From DAINPP01 sp036743375 (GTDB lineage: Bacteria > Thermotogota > Thermotogae > MWEM01): 64,000 bases of DNA. The stretch is from positions 76,820 through 140,819 of the forward strand of contig DAINPP010000002.1 in the NCBI GenBank assembly GCA_036743375.1. Reading direction: 5' to 3'. The notes under the pieces are model-generated. The model worked only from the letters and a program-made list of their open reading frames with translations, was not told the origin of the DNA and searched no databases. The position numbers were made by a program, and so were the translations under genes. Within the stretch, counting starts at the first letter, position 1. Every line of letters starts with the position of its first letter. Shown piece by piece: positions 43,851-53,462 of this stretch.

Positions 43851-46133
43851 ATGGAAAAATATATTATCAGGGAAGAATCGTTTAAATCGGAAAATCAGCC
43901 TTCAAAGGAGACGGTCTTTGCACTTGCAAACGGCTTTATGGGGATTCGCGGATCGTTAGAAATGAATCCGGAGGCCACCCCCGGAACGTATATTTCCGGA
44001 TGTTTTGATAGATCGGGATTATCGGTGACAGAACTGGTCAACCTTCCGAATCCGCTGTCTTACAAATTATTCATCATGAATAAAGAGGGACTGGAGGAAT
44101 TATTGATCACGGAGGAAAATTGTGAGTGTTTTGAGGAATTTATCGATCTTGAGAACAGGACCTTCAATTATTCCTACACCATTAAGAGTCAAAAAGGATT
44201 TGTATTCAGGATAAAATCCCAGAGGTTCATCAGCTGGGTAAACAGAAATCGATGGGCTTCAACGGTGGAGATCACCTCCGATGATTTTGAAGGCTACCTG
44301 TTTTTTGAGAACCGTATCGAGGCGGCCGTTTACAACAATCAGTCGGTTCCGTTTGAGAAAATGAACCATTTCAGCGCCTTTGAACCGCTCAACTTTGGCG
44401 ATTCCATAGGGCTGATTTCTACCTTGCGGGATACCGGAAGGAAGATTATCACGCTGAAATCTCTCGTGAAGGGGACGCTTGACTGCGAAAGGATCAGATA
44501 CAGGATGGATGTGAGAAATCCCGTCGAACTGTTCAAGTTTGCTTTTAAGAAGGGTGAAATCTGTAGATTTGATCTGTGTGGTGTCGTTTACTATCAGAGA
44601 GAATCGGAAGATATCCGCTTTGAAGCGGAGGAATCACTTAAGGATTTTGTCAAAGAGGGGTACGATTTTGAACTGACACAGCATTCCTACATTGTTGGAG
44701 AGAATCTGAAAATGACCGCTATAGACATCGAAGGGGATGCTGAAGTTCAGCGGGCGCTGAACTGGAGTGTTTCGCAGTTAAATTCCGCCGCCTTCCTGAT
44801 AGACAGCCTTTCTTCAATCGGTGCCAAGGGGCTTCATGGGGAAGGCTACAAAGGGCATGCCTTCTGGGATACTGAAATATTCATGTTGCCTTTTTTCATC
44901 TATACCAATCCGGATATTGCCAAAAGGCTTCTCATGTATAGATATAACACGCTTGAGGGTGCGAGGAAAAATGCCCTGCTGAGTGGTTATAAAGGGGCGA
45001 GATTCCCGTGGGAATCTGCCGAAGAGGGAAGGGAATCAACACCGAAATGGGGCGTTGACTACAACGGAAACAAGGTGAGAATCTGGACGGGAGATATCGA
45101 ATATCATATCAGTTCGGATATAGCCCTTTCTATCTATCATTATTACAGGGCCACCCTTGACAGGGAATTTGTTGTGGATTTCGGTGCGGAAATCGTACTG
45201 GAAACGGGTGTGTTCTGGGAAAGCAGACTGGAATACAATGAGGAACACGACCGCTATGAGATCAACGCGGTTATCGGGCCGGATGAATTCCATGAACATG
45301 TGAACAACAATGTCTACACGAATTATCTCGCAAAATGGAACCTTGGCTATGCCGCCTCCGTCTTTGAGTGGCTGAAAAAAGAGGATGAACGAAAATTTGA
45401 CGATCTGACCGGAAAGTTGAAGATCAATGAAAAAACTATCTGTAAATGGCGGAACATTGCCCGGAAGATCTATATTCCAAGAGACAATCATAGCCGGATT
45501 ATCGAACAATTTGAAGGCTATTTCAACCTGAAGGACTACACGATCACCGAACATGATAAAAATGGACTGCCGCTTTGGCCCGAAGGTCTGGATCTCAATA
45601 CCCTGAACGAGACGACGCTGATCAAACAGCCGGATCTGCTCATGCTCATGTATCTGATGCCGGAACAGTTTGAATTTGATGAGATAAAGGAAAACTACGA
45701 CTTTTATGAACAGAGAACCATGCACAAATCATCACTGAGCCCCTGTATCCACTCGCTTTTGAGCATTTCTGTCCATGAGTACGAATACGCCTATGACTAT
45801 TTTAAAAAGACACTCTTCACCGATCTTTCAGATAATCAGGGAAATACCGCGCTCGGGATTCATGCCGCTTCCACAGGTGGAGCCTGGCTTGCCGCCGTCA
45901 TGGGATTCGGGAGATTCTTCATCGATTCCGAGGACATCGTAAACTTCGATCCATGGCTTCCGGCCCATTGGGATTCACTGGCCTATTCTATCATCTGGCG
46001 CGGGAACAAACTGACTATAAAGATCACACAAGATAAATTTACCTTAAGGTCTGAAGGGGATATTACCTTTAAACTCAGGGGAACTCTCTTCAGCGTCGAA
46101 AAGGGAACTGAGAAAGAATGTGATCTGAACTGA
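43851..46133 (+). CDS. GH65 glycoside phosphorylase (maltose/kojibiose/trehalose phosphorylase family)
   Basis: The protein is 760 aa from ATG 43851, chosen for AGAGGGG at 43838-43844. An upstream in-frame ATG would add 31 residues unrelated to the family. The N-terminal beta-domain has ALANGFMGIRGSLE. The (alpha/alpha)6 catalytic domain has GHAFWDTEIFMLPF and the general acid E479 in VIGPDEFHEH. GH65 enzymes split alpha-glucosides with inversion, giving beta-glucose 1-phosphate and saving ATP. The exact disaccharide cannot be read, and no beta-phosphoglucomutase gene is seen in the operon. It heads an operon with LacI, a binding protein and two permeases. Confidence 0.9.
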   Translation: MEKYIIREESFKSENQPSKETVFALANGFMGIRGSLEMNPEATPGTYISGCFDRSGLSVTELVNLPNPLSYKLFIMNKEGLEELLITEENCECFEEFIDLENRTFNYSYTIKSQKGFVFRIKSQRFISWVNRNRWASTVEITSDDFEGYLFFENRIEAAVYNNQSVPFEKMNHFSAFEPLNFGDSIGLISTLRDTGRKIITLKSLVKGTLDCERIRYRMDVRNPVELFKFAFKKGEICRFDLCGVVYYQRESEDIRFEAEESLKDFVKEGYDFELTQHSYIVGENLKMTAIDIEGDAEVQRALNWSVSQLNSAAFLIDSLSSIGAKGLHGEGYKGHAFWDTEIFMLPFFIYTNPDIAKRLLMYRYNTLEGARKNALLSGYKGARFPWESAEEGRESTPKWGVDYNGNKVRIWTGDIEYHISSDIALSIYHYYRATLDREFVVDFGAEIVLETGVFWESRLEYNEEHDRYEINAVIGPDEFHEHVNNNVYTNYLAKWNLGYAASVFEWLKKEDERKFDDLTGKLKINEKTICKWRNIARKIYIPRDNHSRIIEQFEGYFNLKDYTITEHDKNGLPLWPEGLDLNTLNETTLIKQPDLLMLMYLMPEQFEFDEIKENYDFYEQRTMHKSSLSPCIHSLLSISVHEYEYAYDYFKKTLFTDLSDNQGNTALGIHAASTGGAWLAAVMGFGRFFIDSEDIVNFDPWLPAHWDSLAYSIIWRGNKLTIKITQDKFTLRSEGDITFKLRGTLFSVEKGTEKECDLN

Positions 46134-47158
46134 AAACAAATATCAGGGAAATCGCAAAGCAGGCGGGGATGTCAACAACTACCATATCAAGGTATTTCAA
46201 TCACCCGGAAAAGCTCTCGGACAAGACGAGAGAGAAGATCAAAAAGATCATCACAAAATACGGATTCTTCCCGAATGAACTCGCCAGGGGACTCAGGAGC
46301 AAGAGGAAGAACCTCGTGGCCGTCATCCTCGAAAAGGACCGTGAGACTTTCCTGGCCTTTCCATATTTTTCTATCTTTTCCGCCAGTCTTCTGAACGTTC
46401 TCTCCCGTGAAAAAATTTACATGATCACCACATTTGAGGAGTCGGAGAAAAAACCGCATATCACCTATCGCGGCTTTGTTCAGAAGAATCTTGTAGACGG
46501 CTTTATCGTAATGGGAATGAGGGAGGATGACAAACGGATCAAATTTCTACTCGAACACAATGAGCATTTCGTGACAATAGGCAGAAACCGGAAGGCAAAA
46601 AATTATACCTATGTAGATTGCGATAACGTACAGGGCGGATTTCTTGCGACAAATCATTTGATCGGCCTTGGCTGTAAAAGGATCCTGATGCTTGGCGGAT
46701 ACAGGGATAATTACGATATGCAGATGCGGCTTGACGGGTATAAGAACGCACTCGAAGGGGCTTCGATTCCATACGATGAGGAATTGGTGCTTGCGGGGGA
46801 TTTTACGAGTCTCGTCCTCGAACATCCGGATCAGCAGTTCGCCTCTTACGATGTGCTGAAAAATGTCATTCTGGAGAAGAAAGTCGATGCGGTGTTCTGC
46901 ACATCGGATGTTTCAGCGATAGGCATACTTAAATTACTGAAATATCAGAAGATAGACATACCGGTGGTGGGGTTTGATGACATACCACTTGCCATGATGT
47001 ATGATCCAACCATCACGACCATCAGACAACCTATCAAACAGATTGCGGAAAAGGCAGGAGAAAAACTGATCGAAAAGATCAACGGCAACGGGGTTCAATC
47101 GGAGGAATTACCGGTTGAATTGATTATCAGGGAGTCTACGGCAAAGTTTATGAAATAG
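46130..47158 (+). CDS. LacI family transcriptional regulator, probable CTG start
   Basis: The first ATG in frame (46169) would remove the first recognition helix. The frame upstream reads L-K-T-N-I-R-E-I-A-K-Q-A-G-M-S-T-T-T-I-S-R, the complete LacI N-terminus, back to CTG at 46130. That CTG overlaps the phosphorylase stop as CTGA. A stop codon at 46121 blocks anything further up, so a non-canonical start is likely. The HTH occupies residues 1-60, and the periplasmic-binding-like sugar domain follows (LVAVILEKDRE, then VVGFDDIPLAMMYDP). Predicted length is 342 aa. It most likely represses its own operon and is released by the imported sugar. Confidence 0.88.
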   Translation: MKTNIREIAKQAGMSTTTISRYFNHPEKLSDKTREKIKKIITKYGFFPNELARGLRSKRKNLVAVILEKDRETFLAFPYFSIFSASLLNVLSREKIYMITTFEESEKKPHITYRGFVQKNLVDGFIVMGMREDDKRIKFLLEHNEHFVTIGRNRKAKNYTYVDCDNVQGGFLATNHLIGLGCKRILMLGGYRDNYDMQMRLDGYKNALEGASIPYDEELVLAGDFTSLVLEHPDQQFASYDVLKNVILEKKVDAVFCTSDVSAIGILKLLKYQKIDIPVVGFDDIPLAMMYDPTITTIRQPIKQIAEKAGEKLIEKINGNGVQSEELPVELIIRESTAKFMK

Positions 47159-47211
47159 ATCGTTAATCTATCAAGGGTCTTTGTTCAGGCCCGGAAAGGG
47201 AGGAGTCATTT

Positions 47212-48423
47212 ATGAAAAAGAGTTTGTTAATTGTAGTGGTTGTTCTTTTCGTATCGGTTTGTGCTTTTGCGAAAACACAGATAAGGGTTTCAGGTTGGGG
47301 GAATACAACGGAAGAGGCCGCCCTTCAGGAAATGGTCGACGTCTTTAATGCCAGCCAGGATGAGATAGAAGCCGTATGGGAACCGATTCCGGATTTCTCA
47401 AAGCAGATTAAGGTACTTCTGTCCGCCGGAACCGCACCGGATGTATTTTTCTGCGATATTGCATGGTTCCCGGAACTTGCCGGACAGAATGCCTTTTTAC
47501 CGCTTGATCTTTACATCAAAAAGGAAAACTATGATGTAGAAGCCTTCTACACCCCGCTCGTAGACGCCTTCAAAATGAACGGCAGACTCTACGGCCTGCC
47601 AAAAGACTTCTCAACTCTGTCACTTTTTTACAACAAGGCCATCTTCGATCAGTATGATGTAGAATACCCGGAAGGCCAGATGTCATGGGACAGACTTCTC
47701 GAAATCTGTGAAGAATTCAAATCCAAGGGCTATGACACACCGCTTACAGTTGCCGCTGACTTTAACAGAGTGATTCCCTTCATCAAATCAAACGGGGGAG
47801 AACTTGTCACTGAAGATCTCAACACGGCTATCACAGAGCCGGCAGCAAGAGAAGGGATAGAATTCTATTGTGATCTCGTGAACAGATACCAGGTGGCACA
47901 GGAACCGGCAAACGTTGGTGGAGAATGGATCGGCGACGCTTTCGGCAAGGAAAAGGTGGCAATGGCCATGACAGGACCATGGACACTTGGTGTACTCAGA
48001 GAACAGTTTCCGAATGTAATGGCGAATACAGGTGTCGTAGAAATGCCGATGCAGAAGGAGCCGGCAACGATGATCTATACGGTTTCATGGACAATCAACA
48101 GAAACACACAGCATAAAGAAGCGGCATGGGAATTACTGAAGTTCATGACGGATGCCGGACAGCAAATCTTTGTCGACAGAACGGGGGTTCTCGCTTCGAG
48201 AAAATCCATCGCAGACAATGATACAGATCCTATGAAGAAGGCCTTCTATGATGGAGCGGCTTACGGTACACCGTGGTCAGTTCCTACTCCATCCGGTGTG
48301 TTTGCCGAGGCAAATGATCAGATCAACAGCAGACTGAAGGATCTTTTCTACGGAAAGATCACCTATGACCAGGCTTTTGAAGAGATCAAAGACCATTACA
48401 TGAGCTGGGTAACAGCGGAATAA
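47212..48423 (+). CDS. sugar ABC transporter periplasmic binding protein (family 1)
   Basis: The protein is 403 aa. A signal peptide MKKSLLIVVVVLFVSVCAFA is followed by KTQIRVSGWG. It has the SBP_bac_1/MalE fold with LLSAGTAPDVFFCDIAWFPEL and a C-terminal helix block ending KDHYMSWV. The Cys in VCAFA is not in a lipobox, so the protein should be free in the periplasm. GGGAGGAG precedes the ATG. Its gene is followed by a perfect hairpin without a T-run, which probably keeps this message more abundant than the permeases. It likely binds the disaccharide degraded by the GH65 enzyme. Confidence 0.92.
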   Translation: MKKSLLIVVVVLFVSVCAFAKTQIRVSGWGNTTEEAALQEMVDVFNASQDEIEAVWEPIPDFSKQIKVLLSAGTAPDVFFCDIAWFPELAGQNAFLPLDLYIKKENYDVEAFYTPLVDAFKMNGRLYGLPKDFSTLSLFYNKAIFDQYDVEYPEGQMSWDRLLEICEEFKSKGYDTPLTVAADFNRVIPFIKSNGGELVTEDLNTAITEPAAREGIEFYCDLVNRYQVAQEPANVGGEWIGDAFGKEKVAMAMTGPWTLGVLREQFPNVMANTGVVEMPMQKEPATMIYTVSWTINRNTQHKEAAWELLKFMTDAGQQIFVDRTGVLASRKSIADNDTDPMKKAFYDGAAYGTPWSVPTPSGVFAEANDQINSRLKDLFYGKITYDQAFEEIKDHYMSWVTAE

Positions 48424-48446
48424 TCTTCTTTTCCCGCCTCTTCAAG

Positions 48447-48484
48447 AGCTGCAGGGACTGAATTTAAAATCTGTCCCTGCAGCT
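48447..48484 (+). terminator. intra-operon hairpin between binding protein and permease genes
   Basis: AGCTGCAGGGAC pairs perfectly with GTCCCTGCAGCT across a 14-base loop, but no T-run follows. This fits a 3'-end stabiliser or partial attenuator that raises binding-protein expression over that of the permeases. Confidence 0.65.
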
Positions 48485-48518
48485 GTTACCGTTAAAACTC
48501 ATTCACGAGGTGAAAAAC

Positions 48519-49670
48519 ATGCTTTTAAAGGCAAAAACCAGAGAAGCCCTGATCGGTTATCTTTTTGCCGCCCCAATCATCCTGTCCGTTCTAATGTTTG
48601 AATTCTATCCGATCATAACGGCGGTCTTTTACAGTTTTACACAGTATCAGCCTTTGCAGGCGCAGCAATTGAATAATACGATTGTTCCCGAAGACACACT
48701 CAGCATGAATCTGATGGTGTTTCCCGATGAACCGGGACTGACGGTAGAAAGTCTCCAAGATGATTTTGACCTGGAGTTTTTTATAGAAACAGATGTCGGT
48801 ATAACGTTAAGTGAGCGGCAGCGAGAGGCATTACAGTATTTTAATACCGAAAGACTACTTACAGATTTTCTCGAGGGAAAATTGAAAGAGGAGGTTTCTA
48901 TAAAAGACTTCATGTCTGTCTATCTGAAGCGGGAAGCCAATCTATTTGTTAAATATAAACCAAAAATAGTTGGCCTGGAAAACTTTGCCAAATTGCTTGA
49001 CGATCAGTACTTCTGGTTATCCCTGAAAAACACGGTCGTTTATACGGCTATCGTTGTCCCGATACAGACCTTCCTCGCGGTAATTCTCGCCGTCGTTGCC
49101 AATCGGGGAATAAAGGGACGGCAGCTCTTTAAGATCATCTTTTTTCTCCCGGCCGTTACATCATCTGCGGCACTTTCGATGATCTTTAAGCTGATCTATG
49201 CAAAGCCAGGTGTTCTGAATAAACTGCTGAATCTGTCGGTGGATTGGTTGCAGAATCCATCGACTGCCCTGATCGCGATCATGATTATGAATATATGGAG
49301 TACGGCCGGCTATTTTATGGTAACGTATCTTGCCGGACTTCAGAATATTCCAAAATCCCTTTACGAGGCATCCGAGATAGACGGGGCGAATTTCCGGACC
49401 AGGTTTACGAAGATCACCCTGCCGCTGTTGAGGCCACAAATTCTGTTTGTTTCTACAATGGGAATCATCGGGTGTATGCAGGTCTTTGATCAGATCTATT
49501 TCCTGATCAAAAACATGAGAAACATCACACTCGCCTTTTATATTTACCGTAATGCATTCGAGTATTCAAAGATGGGGTATGCCTCAGCCCTTTCCATGGT
49601 CCTCTTTGCACTGATCCTGATCATCACCTTCGCTCAGAAAAAATTTATCAAAGAGGAATCTTATTTTTAA
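48519..49670 (+). CDS. sugar ABC transporter permease (MalF-like) with large periplasmic loop
   Basis: The protein is 383 aa from ATG 48519 (GAGGTG six bases upstream; an in-frame GTG lies in that site). The first membrane helix (about 10-35) is followed by an insert of about 100 mostly charged residues (about 42-145) before the remaining five helices. Ordinary permeases of this family are about 295 aa. The ATPase-contact EAA loop is SLYEASEIDGANFRTRFTKITLP. It forms the channel with the following gene. No MsmK-type ATPase is present, so a shared ATPase encoded elsewhere is expected. Confidence 0.9.
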   Translation: MLLKAKTREALIGYLFAAPIILSVLMFEFYPIITAVFYSFTQYQPLQAQQLNNTIVPEDTLSMNLMVFPDEPGLTVESLQDDFDLEFFIETDVGITLSERQREALQYFNTERLLTDFLEGKLKEEVSIKDFMSVYLKREANLFVKYKPKIVGLENFAKLLDDQYFWLSLKNTVVYTAIVVPIQTFLAVILAVVANRGIKGRQLFKIIFFLPAVTSSAALSMIFKLIYAKPGVLNKLLNLSVDWLQNPSTALIAIMIMNIWSTAGYFMVTYLAGLQNIPKSLYEASEIDGANFRTRFTKITLPLLRPQILFVSTMGIIGCMQVFDQIYFLIKNMRNITLAFYIYRNAFEYSKMGYASALSMVLFALILIITFAQKKFIKEESYF

Positions 49671-49682
49671 GGGGGGGTTGAA

Positions 49683-50570
49683 ATGAGCTTGAATAAAAAA
49701 TTCAGGATGAGTCTTATTGCAGCCTACATCGTTTTAATCGGTTACTGTGTTCTGACCTTATTCCCGTTTTTATGGTCGATGTCCGTTTCGCTGACACCGA
49801 TGACTTATGAAAATGATCAGGGGGTTAGGGTTGGGGTAGATATCATGAAGTGGCCCCCGGGAATCAACCTCTTTAAGTTTGAATTCTTTAACGCACCGGG
49901 TACCTTTGAGAATTATGTAGAGGTCTTTAAACTCGTCCCATTCGCGAGATGGATTCTGAACACGGTTATTTACGCGGTAGTTGTTACACTTGGGAATATT
50001 TTTCTCGATGCACTGGGCGGGTATGCATTTGCCCGGCTGAAATTTCCGCTGAAGAATTTCTGGTTCACCTGTTTTCTCGCAACCCTGATGCTGCCGATGC
50101 ACGTGAAGATGATTCCGATGTACAACATGATGGTGGATTATGGTCTTGTCAACACGTATTGGGGCTTGTTTGTTCCGAAATTGACACAGGTGTTCGGGCT
50201 GTTCATGATGCGGCAGTTCTTTATGGGATTGCCGATATCGGTCGAAGAAGCGGCAAAGCTTGACGGTGCAAGCATCTTTACGACCTTTTTCAAGATCATT
50301 CTGCCGATGACAAAACCCGCCATCGCAGCCCTTTCCATCTATGTCTTCATGGGAACCTGGAATGATTTTCTGTGGCCGCTGCTGATGACGAGTAAAAAGG
50401 AGATGTTCACGTTGACGATGGGACTGAATTTTTTCAACGGGACTTATTACACCTACTGGCAGTTTATGATGGCGGCTTCCATCATGATTACGCTCCCCAT
50501 GATCGCAATCTTCATTTCTTTCCAGAAGCAATTTATCGACAGCGGTATAACGGCCGGAGTGAAAGGATAA
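49683..50570 (+). CDS. sugar ABC transporter permease (MalG-like)
   Basis: The protein is 295 aa with six membrane helices. The N-terminus is RMSLIAAYIVLIGYCVLTLFPF (outline) and the EAA loop is SVEEAAKLDGASIFTTFFKIILP, the ATPase-contact site. AGGGGGGG precedes the ATG. It ends in the family-typical GITAGVKG. It lies 12 bases after the MalF-like gene and closes the operon. Confidence 0.93.
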   Translation: MSLNKKFRMSLIAAYIVLIGYCVLTLFPFLWSMSVSLTPMTYENDQGVRVGVDIMKWPPGINLFKFEFFNAPGTFENYVEVFKLVPFARWILNTVIYAVVVTLGNIFLDALGGYAFARLKFPLKNFWFTCFLATLMLPMHVKMIPMYNMMVDYGLVNTYWGLFVPKLTQVFGLFMMRQFFMGLPISVEEAAKLDGASIFTTFFKIILPMTKPAIAALSIYVFMGTWNDFLWPLLMTSKKEMFTLTMGLNFFNGTYYTYWQFMMAASIMITLPMIAIFISFQKQFIDSGITAGVKG

Positions 50571-50595
50571 AGGGGAGTCATAATGACTCCCCTTT
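50569..50595 (+). terminator. hairpin terminator of the sugar operon
   Basis: AAAGGGGAGTCAT pairs with ATGACTCCCCTTT around an AA. The T-run is poor (CCGCTTT), so it may be a weak terminator. Confidence 0.6.
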
Positions 50596-50737
50596 CCGCT
50601 TTATCTCGCTGTCCCAATAGCTAATGACCTTTTTTATCCGTATAAATTGACTTTTACCTATCTTTCGCAATGCTTAAAAGGATAAAAGGATATTTTTTTC
50701 GTCTAAAAATTAAAGAGATCTTGTCCGGAGATGACCT

Positions 50738-51229
50738 ATGAAAAAGATGACAATGATTTGTGTTCTATGCCTTTTTTTACTCACAGTGATGAATAGTTTC
50801 GCATCCGAAAAATACCTCACCCTTGGAGAAGTGCGGGATGATTTTATGTCTTATGTCAACGAATACCGAAAGGGCCATGCACTTCCTCCCTTGATGATTA
50901 AATATATTTCCGTAGCACAAGATTTTACCGAAGAACAGGCTGAAAGAGACAGATATCTGGCACACAGGGGATTTAACGATAGAGCACAAATGATAAAAAA
51001 GGCAACGGACAATGATCTTTTTAAAACAGGGGAAAGATCTAATAGTTTCTCGGTATATGAAAATTGTTGCTGGTTTACGATTTGCAGTGATCCGGCGAAA
51101 AAGGCCTTTGATCTCTTTGTTGAGAGTTCCGGGCATCGGAAGAATATGTTGAAGAAAACGACCTATACCTCGATAGGAATCGCGCAAAGTGAATCGGGCA
51201 CCTTTTATTTCTGTCAGTTATTCTTTTAA
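50738..51229 (+). CDS. secreted CAP/SCP domain protein
   Basis: The protein is 163 aa. A signal peptide ends at NSFAS. The mature part is a short CAP (cysteine-rich secretory protein/PR-1 superfamily) domain: FMSYVNEYRKGHALPPL, HRGFNDRAQM, ESSGHRKNML and TSIGIAQSESGTFYFCQLFF are the successive CAP blocks. The His in AHRGF and the His in GHRKN mark the usual divalent-metal cavity. Bacterial CAP proteins are secreted and of unclear role. It is probably monocistronic, with CCGGAGA before the ATG. Confidence 0.87.
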   Translation: MKKMTMICVLCLFLLTVMNSFASEKYLTLGEVRDDFMSYVNEYRKGHALPPLMIKYISVAQDFTEEQAERDRYLAHRGFNDRAQMIKKATDNDLFKTGERSNSFSVYENCCWFTICSDPAKKAFDLFVESSGHRKNMLKKTTYTSIGIAQSESGTFYFCQLFF

Positions 51230-51475
51230 TAAGGGAAATGACAAGAAGACCAATCACATTTATCGTGTTACATTAGATTATTGTAGGAAAACGGGAACTG
51301 ACTTAACATATTCTTTAATTCTGTGTTTACAGAACGAGATCATTTTGTTTAACCTTTTAGGATATAATTTATTCACGGAACTAATAACGGCGAAAAAAGA
51401 TAGACTAACGAGATAAATTTCAAATAAAATATCAGGGAAGCCATATCCCGAAAAACCAACGGTCAGGTGATTACT

Positions 51476-53317
51476 TTGAGTGATTTCAGAGGGAAGATGA
51501 CACGATTTGTGTTTATCATATTATCCATTTTTTTTCTGAGTGTCCTGGTGATCATTTTTCTTATTCAAAGGGAAAATGCGATTCGGCAATTTGAAGATAA
51601 TGTGGAATGGATCAGTAAGGCGGTCGAGATGAGTGTCAAGGAGCCCTTATGGAATCTTGACAAGACCGTTCTCGAAGAAAATTTCAATTCCTTTCTGAAC
51701 ATAGATTCCGTAAAGAAACTCACGGTGAAGGAAAATTTCGGTTTTCTGGAGATAGAAACGGGCGAAATGCCCCCTGAAGATAAGGTGCTGATTATAGAAC
51801 GACAAATCAACCATAACGATAAAGATTTGGGAATTGTAACTATCTATTTTACCTATGAAATTCTTGATCAGGAGATCTATTCGAATCTTTTTTCCGCAGT
51901 TATTCAGGTTCTGTTTATCTTTGTTGCCCTGATTATCATATTGAATGGTATCTCGAAGATGTACCTCAGACCACTTGAGAATCTCGGCAGGATCATCCGG
52001 AATTTTGATCTTGAAAACCCCTCTACCGATCTGACGGATATGAATCCGGATCACGTTGCAGAAGTGGATAATGTCATAAAAAGTTTCAGGAAGATGTCTG
52101 AAGAGATCGCCGCCGGTTATGAACAACTTGAGGCGTCCAATAAAACCCTTGAGGAATTAAACAATGAATTGAATGTAAAAAACAAGGAAAACGAACTGTT
52201 AACGGATAAACTCAACAGGATCATCAACCTCGCTGATAAATTCAAGGATTCACTGCAGATGAGTGATCAGGAATTTATGATCAATCTTTTCAGGAATTCG
52301 CTGAAGATCATTGACGAAGCAGATTATGGTACGGTTTACCTGTTTACTGACAAATATGTTGAATTCATCGATGCAGAAGGCCATGATCTAAACTTATTAA
52401 AGAAATCGAAGATTCCAAATGAATATTTTATCAAGAATACCAGAGAAACAATTGTCAGAAAAAATATTCTGAACGATGCACGGGCCTATATCAAGGATGA
52501 AAGAGATCTGCAGGTCATCTTAGATGCATCAAGACCGATCAAGGAAACACTCTTTTTTGAACTCTATATCGATGAAAGGCCTTATGGCGGTGTCTGCCTC
52601 GATATCGACGGGGAATCCGACAAGACTTATTCAAAGGAATCCATTCAGGCGATGAACGCATTCAGAAATCTTACGGTTGCGTTTTATCAGGTTCAGCGGT
52701 ACGGAAAATTCAAGAGTGATTTTACAAAGGATCTTGTTGTTTCAATCACACAGATGCTTGAGATTCACGATAAGTATACGAGAGGACATTCGGGTAACGT
52801 TGCCGATCTGACCGTCAGAATAGCCGAAGAACTTCATCTCGATAAAAAGACGATAGACAGGGCTTACTGGGCCGGACTGGTACACGATATCGGAAAGATT
52901 CTCGTCTCGGATATCATTCTGAATAAAGCGGGAAAACTGACCGATGAAGAGTATAACCTGATCAAGCAGCATCCTGTCTGGGGGTACCAGACCCTGATGA
53001 ATTCAAACAAACTGAGTGATATGGCTATCTATGTCCTGCATCACCATGAACGCTGGGACGGTAAAGGCTATCCGCACGGAATCAGCGGAATTACGATCCC
53101 CCTTATCTCACGAATTATCGCAGTAGCCGATACATGGGACGCCATGACCTCCGACAGATCATATCGAAGGCCATTGGATTATGATATTGCCCTTCAGGAG
53201 ATTAAAAAGAACGCGGGATCACAGTTTGACCCGCATATCGTTGATGCCTTTCTCGAAATTGAAACATCGGGAGAATTGAGGATATTTTATGATAAAAACG
53301 AAAAGCGGGAAGAGTGA
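51476..53317 (+). CDS. membrane sensor with HAMP, GAF-like and HD-GYP domains (c-di-GMP phosphodiesterase)
   Basis: The protein is about 613 aa. TTG at 51476 follows AGGTGATTAC; a GTG three codons earlier is an alternative. The first helix is near 10-31, with an extracytoplasmic sensor of about 110 residues and a second helix near 140-160. HAMP follows, then a coiled coil (ASNKTLEELNNELNVKNKE) and a GAF-like domain (about 255-390). The HD-GYP domain has H470-D471 (VHDIGKI) and GYP 531-533 (GKGYPHG). All catalytic residues appear intact, so cleavage of cyclic di-GMP is expected. HD-GYP families are abundant in Thermotogota. The signal it senses is unknown. Confidence 0.92.
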   Translation: MSDFRGKMTRFVFIILSIFFLSVLVIIFLIQRENAIRQFEDNVEWISKAVEMSVKEPLWNLDKTVLEENFNSFLNIDSVKKLTVKENFGFLEIETGEMPPEDKVLIIERQINHNDKDLGIVTIYFTYEILDQEIYSNLFSAVIQVLFIFVALIIILNGISKMYLRPLENLGRIIRNFDLENPSTDLTDMNPDHVAEVDNVIKSFRKMSEEIAAGYEQLEASNKTLEELNNELNVKNKENELLTDKLNRIINLADKFKDSLQMSDQEFMINLFRNSLKIIDEADYGTVYLFTDKYVEFIDAEGHDLNLLKKSKIPNEYFIKNTRETIVRKNILNDARAYIKDERDLQVILDASRPIKETLFFELYIDERPYGGVCLDIDGESDKTYSKESIQAMNAFRNLTVAFYQVQRYGKFKSDFTKDLVVSITQMLEIHDKYTRGHSGNVADLTVRIAEELHLDKKTIDRAYWAGLVHDIGKILVSDIILNKAGKLTDEEYNLIKQHPVWGYQTLMNSNKLSDMAIYVLHHHERWDGKGYPHGISGITIPLISRIIAVADTWDAMTSDRSYRRPLDYDIALQEIKKNAGSQFDPHIVDAFLEIETSGELRIFYDKNEKREE

Positions 53318-53462
53318 GCCAAACTATCGCCACTAAACGAATAGAAGAAATTGTTTTTTAAATTCCTTGATGCAGGGCTTAATCGTTTCTGCATTTTCTT
53401 TTGTTGATTCATGGTAAAATAAAGATGCCGGAACTCAATGATTTGAAAGGAGGGTGTTTTTT

